DNA from: Amycolatopsis nalaikhensis | GTDB taxonomy: Bacteria; Actinomycetota; Actinomycetes; Mycobacteriales; Pseudonocardiaceae | DNA: 64,000 nt | Assembly (NCBI RefSeq): GCF_030264295.1 | Contig: NZ_CP127173.1 | Location: 6,765,501 to 6,829,500, forward strand | Direction of reading: 5' to 3' | Shown: in pieces, positions 33,316 through 42,500 of the stretch | How positions within the stretch are numbered: the stretch's first letter is position 1 | Layout of the letters: every line of letters starts with the position of its first letter | Made by a program: the position numbers and the translations under genes | Notes under the pieces: generated by a model | Told to the model about the DNA's origin: nothing | Databases searched by the model: none | The model's input: the letters and a program-made list of their open reading frames with translations, nothing else

Positions 33316-34797
33316 GTGAGCCTGCGGCGGGTGCTCGCCCTTCCCGGCTGGGCCGAGCACGTCCGGGTGCTCGCCGGGGCGGCCGGGCTCGACCGTCCAC
33401 TCCGGACGGTTCAGGCCACTTTGGACGCGTCCCACACCCCGTCGGCCGGGGAATTCACCGTGGTGGCTCGGCCGATCGCCGGGACCGACTGGCAGATCGA
33501 CGCCCTGCTGCGCCGGTGTGCCGACACCGGGGCCGCCGGTGTCCTCCTCTCCGGGACCGAGCCGCTCAGCGCGTCGCGGCTGCTGGCCGATCGGCTCGGC
33601 GTTCCCCTGCTGAGCACCGGGGCGGCACCCCTGGACCTGCTCGTCGAGGCCCGGCTGCTGCTCGCCGCACCCGAACTGGACCGCGCCGACCTCCTGCTCG
33701 CCACCCACCGCGCGCTCGGTGACCGGCTGCGTCCGCCCGAAGAGGTCGTCGCCGTGCTGCGGCGGCTGCTGCGCTCGCCCGTCGCCGTGCTCGACGACCG
33801 TGGTGCGCCCCTCGCCGGGGAAGTGGCCGGGCAGGTCCGGCTCGACGAAGCCGTCCCGCAGCGGGCCGACCTGGACGACGGCGTCCTGCTCGCCCACCCC
33901 GTCCTGCTGCAGCGGCCGGCGATGTGGCTGGCGGCCGAACTGCGCGGGCCGGAAGCCGCGCGCGCCGACGTCGTCCCGCCCGCGCTCGCCGTGGCCGCCG
34001 GGGCGCTGCAGCGGTGGCTGCTCGCCAACCGCCTCGAGCTGGAACGCGACGCGCGCTCGCGCACCGCGTTGCTCGGCGACCTGCTCCGTCTCGACACCGA
34101 GCCCGGCGCGGACCTGCGGCGCCGCGTCGCCGACGCGGGCTGGCGGCTCGGCGGCTGGCACGTCGGGCTGCACATCGGCGTCCCGGCGGCGGTCGACACC
34201 GTCGCCCGCACCCAGGAGGTCGTCCGCGCGCTCCGGGCCGAGGACGTCGAGGCGGTCGTCGTCGAGCACGGCGACGGCTGGACCGGCTGGGTCACCTTCG
34301 ACCACGAGCCGACGGCGGCCCGCGTGCGGTCGCTAGCGACGCGGCTGCAGGCGGCGCACCGGGCGTTGCGCCTCGGCGCGCGCATGGGCGTCGGACGGCC
34401 GCACCCGCGTCCGGAGGGGCTCGCCGCGACCGTCGCGGAGGCGGTCGACGCGGCCCGCCTCGCCGCGACCCGGCCGGAGACCGGCCACTTCCTGCACGTC
34501 GACCAGCTCGGCATGGCCCAGCTGCTGCTGGAGTGGACCCGCACGGACACGTTCGAACCCGCGGCCCGCGCGCTGGTGGCACCGCTGCGGTCGGCGCCGG
34601 GCGACCTGGTCCGGACGCTCGCGGCCTACCTCGACGCGGAGTCGTCGATCGCCGAGACCGCCACGGTGCTGGGCGTGCACCGCAACACCGTGGCGGCCCG
34701 GGTCGCGCGGATCGAGCAGCTGCTCGGCGTGGACCTGTCCCGCCCGGACGAGCGGCTGGCCCTGCACCTCGCGTCCCGGGCGGTCACCCTTTCGTGA
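33316..34797 (+). CDS. PucR family transcriptional regulator
   Basis: 493 residues from the GTG at 33316. The N-terminal purine-catabolism-type domain holds FTVVARPIAGTDW and TGAAGVLLSGTE, and the C-terminal HTH_30 is at about 435-475 (AAYLDAESSIAETATVLGVHRNTVAARVARIEQLLG). PucR proteins control purine, allantoin and related ureide genes, which fits the adjacent operon. It is separated from the operon by the palindromic repeat and probably has its own promoter. Confidence 0.88.
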   Translation: MSLRRVLALPGWAEHVRVLAGAAGLDRPLRTVQATLDASHTPSAGEFTVVARPIAGTDWQIDALLRRCADTGAAGVLLSGTEPLSASRLLADRLGVPLLSTGAAPLDLLVEARLLLAAPELDRADLLLATHRALGDRLRPPEEVVAVLRRLLRSPVAVLDDRGAPLAGEVAGQVRLDEAVPQRADLDDGVLLAHPVLLQRPAMWLAAELRGPEAARADVVPPALAVAAGALQRWLLANRLELERDARSRTALLGDLLRLDTEPGADLRRRVADAGWRLGGWHVGLHIGVPAAVDTVARTQEVVRALRAEDVEAVVVEHGDGWTGWVTFDHEPTAARVRSLATRLQAAHRALRLGARMGVGRPHPRPEGLAATVAEAVDAARLAATRPETGHFLHVDQLGMAQLLLEWTRTDTFEPAARALVAPLRSAPGDLVRTLAAYLDAESSIAETATVLGVHRNTVAARVARIEQLLGVDLSRPDERLALHLASRAVTLS

Positions 34798-36726
34798 CTA
34801 CTCGTCGTCACCGCCGGTGACGTTGCCGATGCTGGCCGGCACGCCCTTGATCATGTCGACGACGGTCTTGCCGGCCAGGCCCGACTTGCCGAACCACGGG
34901 TCGGTCATGATCTTGATGGCCGACTCGAACTTTTCGGCGCCTTCCTTGCCGAACACCTTGCCCAGCTCGTGCACGGACAGGTTGCTGATCTTGTCGAACT
35001 TGTCGTTGATGACCTTGATCTCGTTCGGCGACAAGCCTTCCGCCTCGAGCTTGGCGTTGAGCTTCTGCTTGACGACATCGGTCATCTGATCGGTGAACGG
35101 CTTGTGCGGCTTGGCGTCGCCCGCATCCGGCTTGGGGGCGTTGGGATCCGGTGCGTTGGGGTCCGGGGTGGTGTCGGGCTTGGGTCCGCCCGAGGCATCC
35201 GGCTTCGGCGCGTTCGGGTCCGGCGCGTTCGGGTCCGGCGTGGTGTCGGGCTTGGGCGCGTTGGGGTCCGGGGTGGAGTCCGGCTTGGGCCCACCGGAGG
35301 CGTCCGGCTTGGGTGCGTTCGGGTCGGGGGTGGTGTCGGGCTTGGGTGCGTTGGGGTCGGGCGTGGAGTCGGGCTTGGGCCCGCCCGAGGCATCGGGCTT
35401 GGGTGCGTTGGGGTCGGGGGTCGAGTCCGGCTTGGGCCCACCGGAAGCGTCCGGCTTTGGCGCGTTCGGGTCCGGGGTGGAGTCGGGCTTGGGTCCGCCC
35501 GAGGCATCCGGCTTGGGCGCGTTGGGGTCGGGGGTCGAGTCCGGCTTCGGCCCGCCCGACGCATCCGGCTTCGGCGCGTTGGGATCCGGGGTGGAGTCCG
35601 GCTTCGGGCCACCGGAGGCATCCGGCTTGGGTGCGTTCGGGTCCGGCGTGGTGTCCGGCTTGGGCGCGTTGGGGTCGGGGGTGGAGTCGGGCTTGGGCCC
35701 GCCCGAGGCATCCGGCTTCGGCGCGTTCGGGTCCGGCGTGGACGACGACGGCGTGGTGTCCGGCTTCGGTGCGTTGGGGTCGGGCGTGGAATCGGGCTTG
35801 GGGCCACCGGAGGCATCCGGCTTGGGGCCGCCCGACGCATCCGGCTTGGGTGCGTTGGGATCCGGCTTCGGCCCGCCCGACGCGTCCGGCTTCGGCGCCG
35901 GCGTCGGGTCCGGCTTGGGGGTGGGCGTCGGGGTCAGGCTGCTCGCCGGGGGCTTCGCGCCCGCCAGGTCGTCGCCCGCCTTGCCCATCTTCGCCAGCGC
36001 CTGGACCAGGTCGCCCAGCTTCTTGCCCAGCTCGATCAGCTTCGTGCCGATCTTGCCCAGCGCCGTCGCCACCGTGCCGATCGTCGTCGTGATGAACAGG
36101 GCGATCGACGCGCCGAACGTCACCGGGGCCAGGGCCGCCGCGATCAGGGCTCCCTTGATGATCGTCGCCAGGAGCATCGCGATCAGGTCGCGGAAGATGC
36201 CGCGGAACGCGCCGACGATGCCGCCGGCGATCTTCATGTTCTTGCCGGCCTGGTCCAGGTAGCCGCCCAGTGCGGTCAGCTGCTCCGTGACCGCGTCCAT
36301 GTCCTTCTTGAACTGCTCCGCGGCCTTGCCGGTCCACTCCTTCATGAGCGTCTCGACGGCCGACTGGTGGTCCTGCGACCACTGCTCGAGCTTCTTCTTC
36401 TCCGCCGTCAGCGCTTCGCTCGCCGCCGAGATGCCGATCGGGTCGCCCATCAGGATGTCCAGCGGCCAGCGCAGGATCGTGATGTGCTCGATGAGCCAGC
36501 CGATCCCGGCCGTCAGCAGGCTGCCGATCGGGTCCAGCACCAGCCCGATCGTCTCCAGCGCCATGCCCGCCGCGCCGATGCCGATCGCGACCTTGTCGTT
36601 GTCCTTGACGGCCTTGTCCAGGCCGACCGCCGCCTCGAAGAACCCGGCGCCCGCCGCCCGGTTGTCGTCGTCGAACAGCTCGGAGCCGTGGAGGCTGACG
36701 TCCTTGCTCTTGTAGTCGTCGCCCAC
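34798..36726 (-). CDS. ESX-associated protein with Pro-Lys-Pro-Asp repeat stalk
   Basis: 642 residues. Residues 1-260 are helical, with WXG-like KKLEQWSQDHQSAVETLMKEWTGKAAEQF and long hydrophobic stretches typical of ESX substrates; there is no signal peptide. About 260-535 is a low-complexity stalk of more than 25 PKPD units (PKPDASGG and PKPDSTPDPNA types). The last 100 residues form a charged helical domain (LSPNEIKVINDKFDKIS). The GTG start overlaps the stop of the WXG-like gene by one base. Together with that and the EbfC gene it forms one operon. Confidence 0.75.
   Translation of the reverse strand: MGDDYKSKDVSLHGSELFDDDNRAAGAGFFEAAVGLDKAVKDNDKVAIGIGAAGMALETIGLVLDPIGSLLTAGIGWLIEHITILRWPLDILMGDPIGISAASEALTAEKKKLEQWSQDHQSAVETLMKEWTGKAAEQFKKDMDAVTEQLTALGGYLDQAGKNMKIAGGIVGAFRGIFRDLIAMLLATIIKGALIAAALAPVTFGASIALFITTTIGTVATALGKIGTKLIELGKKLGDLVQALAKMGKAGDDLAGAKPPASSLTPTPTPKPDPTPAPKPDASGGPKPDPNAPKPDASGGPKPDASGGPKPDSTPDPNAPKPDTTPSSSTPDPNAPKPDASGGPKPDSTPDPNAPKPDTTPDPNAPKPDASGGPKPDSTPDPNAPKPDASGGPKPDSTPDPNAPKPDASGGPKPDSTPDPNAPKPDASGGPKPDSTPDPNAPKPDASGGPKPDSTPDPNAPKPDTTPDPNAPKPDASGGPKPDSTPDPNAPKPDTTPDPNAPDPNAPKPDASGGPKPDTTPDPNAPDPNAPKPDAGDAKPHKPFTDQMTDVVKQKLNAKLEAEGLSPNEIKVINDKFDKISNLSVHELGKVFGKEGAEKFESAIKIMTDPWFGKSGLAGKTVVDMIKGVPASIGNVTGGDDE
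35120..35935 (-). repeat. in-frame tandem repeat region encoding PKPD stalk
   Basis: Alternating 24- and 33-base units encode PKPDASGG and PKPD(S/T)TPDPNA. Synonymous differences between copies show that the array is not freshly amplified and that selection keeps the protein sequence. The array stays in frame throughout. Confidence 0.85.
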
Positions 36727-37040
36727 TATTCGAACCTCACGATCGAGTCGACGGCGTCGTCTTCGCCCGACTGGTAGCGCTTCGCCGCCTCGGCGACCTT
36801 GTCGGCGAACTCGCCGATCGTCTTCGCGTAGTCGCCGAACTGGTGGTGTGCCTTGTCCGTCCAGGTGCTCGCGCCCGCCGCCATCAGCTGGCACGCCGGG
36901 TTGATCCCGAACATGCCGGGGTCGCACACCATGCCGCCGACGAGGTCGGCGGTGCTCTGGAGGTTGCTCTGCAGTTCGTCGAGGTGCTGGCCGAACTTCG
37001 CCAGGGGTTCCGAAGAGACCCGGAAGCCGCCGCCGCTCAC
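36726..37040 (-). CDS. WXG100/EspC-like protein
   Basis: 104 residues from a GTG that overlaps the upstream stop by four bases. The helix-turn-helix pattern is LAKFGQHLDELQSNLQSTADLVGGM, then GASTWTDKAHHQFGDYAKTIGEFADKVAEAAKRYQ, with a W at the turn region. No signal peptide. Proteins like this are exported by ESX systems, often as partners of the neighbouring protein. A Cys pair flanks the central loop. Confidence 0.75.
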   Translation of the reverse strand: MSGGGFRVSSEPLAKFGQHLDELQSNLQSTADLVGGMVCDPGMFGINPACQLMAAGASTWTDKAHHQFGDYAKTIGEFADKVAEAAKRYQSGEDDAVDSIVRFE

Positions 37041-37564
37041 CAGGGGTTCGCTTCGTCGTCGAAGTGGTCGTCGGCCGGGGGACGCCGACGCGGCGCGGAC
37101 TGCTGCGGGCCCGCCGGACGCGGGGGCGGCGGAGGCGGCGGTGTCGCGGCGGGCGGCGGCGTGCGCTCGGGCTCGGCGCTCTCCGGCGCCGCGAAGTCGC
37201 CGTCCGGCGGCGGGTCCGGCGGCAGGAACGAGCGGACCATGTCGGTCGACTCGCCGTCGCCGTTGATGGTGGCGAAGGAGTCCGCGACGCTGCGCGCGGT
37301 CTTGCGCTGCGCCTCGCGGACGGTGCTCATGATCGCCGCGGTCAGCCGGGCCGGGCCCAGCTCGCACGCGCGGTGTCCGAGCTCGAGGTTCGTGAGCGCG
37401 CCGTTCGGCGCCAGCGTCACGGTGACCGAGCCGTCCCGGGAACGGACCGTCGCGCCGGCCGCGGAAAGCGCTTCGCTCAGCGCCGCGGCCTTCGACTGCA
37501 TGTCCCGCACCTGCCGTTCGAGCAGGAGCTGGAAGTCTTCACCTGGCCCCAGGTTGGGTTGCAC
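37037..37564 (-). CDS. YbaB/EbfC family protein with proline-rich tail
   Basis: 175 residues. The N-terminal 100 follow the EbfC pattern (LLLERQVRDMQSKAAALSEAL, then VTVTLAPNGALTNLELG and a final helix). A disordered Pro-rich tail with an eight-Pro run ends DDHFDDEANPW. EbfC proteins bind DNA non-specifically in other bacteria, but in actinomycetes this form regularly heads ESX-type gene pairs. GAGGAG lies eight bases before the GTG. First gene of the three-gene operon. Confidence 0.82.
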   Translation of the reverse strand: MQPNLGPGEDFQLLLERQVRDMQSKAAALSEALSAAGATVRSRDGSVTVTLAPNGALTNLELGHRACELGPARLTAAIMSTVREAQRKTARSVADSFATINGDGESTDMVRSFLPPDPPPDGDFAAPESAEPERTPPPAATPPPPPPPRPAGPQQSAPRRRPPADDHFDDEANPW

Positions 37565-37743
37565 GAATTCGACTCCTCGACGCGGGGGGTGCGGGCCGGG
37601 GCCCTTGATCGGGCCAGGCTAGCGCACCCCGCGTGTTCACTCGGGGACCGCCGGGAAGATGCCTGGTTTTCTCCCCGATGTTGCCCCGGAATGCCCTCGA
37701 TCGGGTTTGACCCGGACCGCGCTCCGGGTTGCACGATCGGGTC

Positions 37744-38760
37744 ATGACCGAACTGGACGACCACCGGCCGCTGGGCCGCTCCGGGCTGCGCGTGTCCCCG
37801 CTGGCGCTCGGCGCGATGACCTTCGGCACCGGATCCTTCTGCGCCGACGACGACACGTCCCGCCGGATCTTCCGCGCCTACGTCGAGCGCGGCGGCAACT
37901 TCGTCGACACGGCGAACAACTACAGCGGCGGCCGCAGCGAAGAGCTGGTCGGCGAGTTCCTCCGCGACGTCGACCGCGACGACGTCGTGCTCGCCACCAA
38001 GTACTCCGGGCCCGACTTCAGCGACAGGCGGCCGAAGTCGGACCCCGGCCGCCGCAGCAACGGGCGCAAGAACATGGTCGCGTCCCTGGAGGCGTCGCTG
38101 CGGCGGCTGCGCGTCGACCACGTCGACCTGTACTGGCTGCACATCTGGGACGGCTTCACCCCGGCCGAAGAGGTCATGGCCGCGTTCGGCGACCTGCTCC
38201 GCGCCGGGAAGATCCGCGCCGTCGGCCTGAGCGACGTCCCGGCCTGGTACGCGACGAAGGCCGCGATGCTCGGCGGCCCGCCGGTGACGGCGTTGCAGCT
38301 GGAGTACTCACTGGTCGAGCGCGCGATCGAAGCCGAGTTCGTGCCCCTGGCGCGGGAGTTCGGCATCGCGGTCCAGCCGTGGGGCGCCCTCGGCGGCGGT
38401 TTCCTGACGGGCAAGTACACCCGTGACGGCGCGGGCACCGGACGGCTCGCGGGCCCCGACGCCGCGGCCTTCCGCGCTCAGCCCGAGACCCGGTGGGCGG
38501 TCCTGGACGCGGTCCGCGAGGTCGCGGCCGAGGTGGGGGCGACCCCGGCGCAGGTGGCGCTGCACTGGGTGACGCGCCGTCCGTCGATGCCCGCCCCGCT
38601 GGTCGGCGCGCGGACGCCGGAGCAGCTGACCGAGACACTCGGCGCACTGGCGCTCGATCTCACGGAGGCGCAGCTCGATCGGCTGACCGAGGTCAGCGCA
38701 CCCCCGTTGCCGTTCCCGCACGGGATACTGGCGCGGCTCAACGCGGGCCTGCCGCGCTGA
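37744..38760 (+). CDS. aldo/keto reductase
   Basis: 338 residues, TIM-barrel AKR fold. The catalytic tetrad is Asp55, Tyr60, Lys86 and His133 (DTANNY, ATKY, LHIWDG). NADP contacts include GLSDVPAW and the C-terminal LVGARTPEQLTE. It resembles the YajO/Gcy-like reductases that act on a range of carbonyls. It stands alone, divergent from the EbfC operon. Confidence 0.9.
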   Translation: MTELDDHRPLGRSGLRVSPLALGAMTFGTGSFCADDDTSRRIFRAYVERGGNFVDTANNYSGGRSEELVGEFLRDVDRDDVVLATKYSGPDFSDRRPKSDPGRRSNGRKNMVASLEASLRRLRVDHVDLYWLHIWDGFTPAEEVMAAFGDLLRAGKIRAVGLSDVPAWYATKAAMLGGPPVTALQLEYSLVERAIEAEFVPLAREFGIAVQPWGALGGGFLTGKYTRDGAGTGRLAGPDAAAFRAQPETRWAVLDAVREVAAEVGATPAQVALHWVTRRPSMPAPLVGARTPEQLTETLGALALDLTEAQLDRLTEVSAPPLPFPHGILARLNAGLPR

Positions 38761-38786
38761 GCCGCCGCCACCCCGGTCGCGTGGGC

Positions 38787-38868
38787 TGAAGGGTCCTTTC
38801 CTCGCGTCACATGACAGGAAAGGGCCCTTCACCGCATCAGATGAGACGAACGTCCCCTTCAGCGCGCT
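38787..38868. repeat. intergenic palindromic repeat, GAAGGG/CCCTTC class
   Basis: TGAAGGGTCCTTTCCT (38787-38802) pairs with 38816-38831 with a single G-T mismatch. A third, inverted CCCCTTCA unit lies at the right end (around 38854-38862), with CATCAGATGAGACGAACG between. It sits between the convergent AKR and DUF4232 genes. The multi-unit layout argues for a repeat family rather than a plain terminator. Confidence 0.65.
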
Positions 38869-38884
38869 GGGTCCACTGTGGACG

Positions 38885-39430
38885 TCAGTACCGCGCGGGT
38901 CCCGCGGTCACCGCGCCGACGAACAGCTCGTGCGCCTCGGCGGAGCCGTCGAGCGGGCCCTGGTTCCACGGCAGCGTGATCGCCGGGTCGCTGGTCTCGC
39001 CGCGCGGCGTCGTCGTCTGCGGTGCGGTCACCGTGACGGTCGCCGGCTCGACCTGGTGCTCCGGTGCCTCGATGCCGGTCCAGTGCAGCAGCATCGACGC
39101 GGGCGCGCCGTCGGTGACCGTGACCCGCGGGGCGTCGGCGGCGGCCGGGTCCGGCGTCACCGTGATGCCCTCGGCCCCCGTCAGCGCGACCGGCAACGCG
39201 CCCTGCAGCGTGCAGGTCTCGCCGGGCTTCGCGGTGAACTGGACCGACGCGTAGCGCTGGCCCGCGCCCGGCGACCCGGCCACGAGCGTCGTGTCGACCT
39301 GCGAAGCGGTGCAGGCGAAGTCGGTCGGCATCGCCGACGCGGTCCCGGCCGCGGCGACGACCGCCGTCGCGGCGGCGCCGGTCACCGCCAGCGCCACCAC
39401 CGTGCGGCGGACGTGCGGACGAACAGACAT
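38885..39430 (-). CDS. secreted DUF4232 protein
   Basis: 181 residues with a signal peptide (about 1-33) cut after a TASA site. The mature part is one beta-sandwich of the DUF4232 type, with Cys40 and Cys73 placed to form a disulphide (FACTASQ, ETCTLQG). Function unknown; the family is common as secreted or lipoprotein domains in actinomycetes. A perfect 11-base hairpin lies in its leader. The ATG at 39430 was chosen because it begins the signal peptide. Confidence 0.8.
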   Translation of the reverse strand: MSVRPHVRRTVVALAVTGAAATAVVAAAGTASAMPTDFACTASQVDTTLVAGSPGAGQRYASVQFTAKPGETCTLQGALPVALTGAEGITVTPDPAAADAPRVTVTDGAPASMLLHWTGIEAPEHQVEPATVTVTAPQTTTPRGETSDPAITLPWNQGPLDGSAEAHELFVGAVTAGPARY

Positions 39431-39452
39431 GAGCGAACCCCTTCCCGTGTGG

Positions 39453-39481
39453 GGATTCCGGTGAGTTCTCCACCGGAATCC
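39453..39481 (-). promoter_or_regulatory. leader hairpin of the DUF4232 gene
   Basis: GGATTCCGGTG and CACCGGAATCC form an exact 11-base stem with a seven-base loop, 23 bases before the start codon. It might be an operator or a leader structure. Confidence 0.4.
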
Positions 39482-39573
39482 GCGTACACACAGAAAGATG
39501 CCCACGACCCGATCAGGTTAGCTCCGAAGTGCGATTGCCCGCACGAAAGCAACCCTGGGTGATCTTGAAACGT

Positions 39574-42500
39574 CTACGAGACGCCCACCCCGCGGACCGC
39601 GACGGGGCCACGGGTCGGGTCCAGTTCCGTTTTCTGGTCCACCCCGGCCGGGGTGAGCACGTCGAACGCCTTGGGTGCCGTCGCCGGATCCACCGCGCAG
39701 ATCGGGGAAGTGCCCCCGGCCGCGCACAGCCCGAACGTGTAGGGCCCGGCGGTCGGCGTGAACGGCCTCGCCTGGTCGGGCGAGTTGCCGTCCTGCCCGG
39801 TCAGGACCACGGCGAACGTCCAGCCCGGCCCCGGCGTCCCGAACGCGGACTTCGCCACGCTCACGGTGATGTACCGCGTCGCCTGCGAAGCCTGCACTGA
39901 CGGCGTCGCGAGCGAGGCACCCGAAGCGTCGACGAGCGCCGGGTCGGCGAAGCCCTGTACCTCGAGGCGACGGCTCCACGCGTCCTGCGGCGCGATCGTG
40001 TACGCCCGGCTCGGGAACGTCGCCGCGGTCGACGTCGCCGTCGCGGCGGGGTCGTGCGCGTAGATCGTCAGCAGCTGCGCACCCAGCGGGGAGCCGAACG
40101 TCGATGACAGGCCCCGGATCTGCGCCCGGAACACCAGGTTCGCGCCCGAGTCGATGACCTGGAACCGCTGCAGGTCGAACGCTCCCGCGTGGAAGTCGCC
40201 CGCCGTCGGGTAGGTGAACGTGCCCGGGCCGTTGTCGTCGCCGTCCGGGTCGGTCGTGTCGAGCAGCACCGTGCCGGTGACGAAGTCCGAGCTGATCGTC
40301 TTCTGCGCGTACCCGGTGCCCGCCCCGGTCGCGGCCGCCGTGACGACGTTCGCGCCGAGCGGCGTCGGCACCGTCGCGCGGAACGTCCCGTCCGCCGAAG
40401 CCCGCACCGAAAGCACTGACGTCGTCCCGGCGTCGGTGGCCGACACGGCCAGGTCGACCCGGCTGCCCGCCGGCGCGGTGCCGGTGACCTCGGCGGTCGC
40501 GGTGGACAGCGACGCGGGCGCGTCGAGCGTCACCGCCAGTGCCGCGGGCGGCGCGTGCGTGACGTACCGGGCGCGGACGTCGGCAGGCTGCTCGGGCAGC
40601 TTCCCGTCGTCGAGGGCCCTGGCCAGCCGCACCGACTGCGACTGCGCCCAGCTCAGCGGCGCCACCGAGCCCACGGACTGCCCCGGCGTGAAGCCGATCG
40701 ACGCCGTCCGCGGGTCGCTGCCGTACGGCGACGCGGGCAGCGCGGGGTTTTCCCAGATCTGCTCCGGGATCAGCCCGGTGCCGCCGGTCTGCGCCCGCAT
40801 CGCGCGCAGCAGCGCGGCCGCGCCCGCCCGGTCGCCGGTCTGCACGGCGTGCTCGCCGCGTTCGCCCGCGAGCACCGGCCACAGGTGTCCCGACCCGGTG
40901 TTCGTCGACGGCCACGGTGCCCCGGTCGGGCCGCAGTTCGTCGGGTCCGGTTCGTAGCAGTCGCCGTAGCCGTCTTCGCTGCCCGGCGCCGAAGTCCCGT
41001 AGCGGTACCAGCCCGGCCCGGCCGGGGTGTCCCGCTTGATCACGCGGTCGACGACGGCGAGCGACGCGGCGACGTCGGGGTCGTCCGCGGGCAGCACGCC
41101 GAGGCGGGGCAGCTCGAGGAACCCGGCGTCGACGACGGCGCGCTGGTCGGCGTCGACCGAGCCGTTCCCGAGGTTGTAGATCCACTCCGAGTTCGGGTCG
41201 CCGTTCTTGGTCAGCCGCAGGAAGTACCGGCCGCCGTAGGGCCCGTTCGCCGTCACGGTCCAGCCCTTGACGCTGCGCTGGAAGTGGTCCGCGGTGGCCC
41301 GGTAGACGCGGGCGCGCGCCGGGTCGCCGTTGCGGTCGGCGATCACGCCGGCCGCGACGAGCCCGGCGATCTCGGCGGCGATCGTCGAAGGCGAGTAGCC
41401 GCCCTGTTCTTCCCAGCGCTCCGAGCCGAACGCGGGGCCGTGCGCGACGACGAAGTCCGCCGCCGCGCGGATGTGGTCCGTGTAGAGCGTCCGGTCGCGG
41501 TCGAGACCGGCCTGCAGCGCCATCAGGATCGGGTACGCGCTCTCGTCGAGCTGGTCGCCGCCGGAGTCGGGCGCCTTCTTGCCGTTGAGCAGTGAATTCC
41601 GCGGGAACCGCCCGTCCGGCTGCTGCTGGCGGGAGAACAGCCAGCGCACGCTGGCCCGCGCGGTTTCGCGGTCGCCCGCGGCCAGCAGGCCGGAGAAGCT
41701 TTCGTAGAGGTCGCGCGCGAAGATTTCGCGGTAGGAACCGAAGTACACCGGCTTGCCGCCGGGTGCGTCCCCCGCCGAGACCGCCTGGCCCCAGGGACTG
41801 CCGAGCGAAGCCACGACCGCGCCGGGGAACGTCTTGTCCTCACTGGCTTTCAGCACGTTGACCGACTGGAAGTAGGCGTCGGAGTCCTTGCCCCGCACCG
41901 GGATCAGCGAGTCGTCGTAGGCACGCCACTCGCGCGCGTACTGGCGGTAGCTCTGGTCGAACGGCGTGCGCAGGCTCGCGCCCGCCGTCGCGACGGCCGC
42001 CCGCGCGTCGGCGCCGAACCCGAGCGCCAGCACCGCCGGGCGGCGCGGCTCGAGGTCCAGCCGCGCGGTCTGGACGACGTTGCCGTTCACGGCGGTCGGC
42101 GTGGTGTCGGTGAGCCGGTGGTCGCGGTCCAGCTGGGCCAGACCATCGCCGTCGGTGCCGGCGAAGCCGCTGGAGGTGACGAGGAACCGCCGGTCCGCGC
42201 GCAGCGCCGCGGCGAGCGGGGTGCCGTAGTCGCGGGCCGGCGCGCTGGAGACGGTGTTCGCGTCGGCGCTGACCAGTGCGGACGTCGCCGCGTCCACCGA
42301 CGCCGTGTCCCCGCCGCCGTTGGCCGGGCCGCCCCCGCCGTTGCCGTTGACGCTCGCGTCGAACCGCACGTAGACCTGCAGGTCCCGGCCCGAACCCCGC
42401 AACGGCTCCAGCCGCGTCCGGATCAGGACGCCGGTGCGCGCCGGGTCGGCCAGGTACTCGGTGACCAGCCGGTAGGCGCCGCTGCGCGGGGTCGACGTCA

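Noticed and set aside
35120..35935. CRISPR-like repeat array
   Set aside because: Units are contiguous multiples of three without unique spacers, and encode a regular peptide in frame.
35093..36262. Long plus-strand open frame encoding Gly/Leu/Pro-rich repeats
   Set aside because: It is the antisense of the PKPD repeat gene. The minus frame has a ribosome-linked start, family features and operon overlaps; the plus frame has none.
36727..36927. Upstream extension of the repeat-stalk gene
   Set aside because: The extra residues are Arg-rich and overlap the WXG-like gene in another frame; the GTG at 36726 fits the operon overlap.
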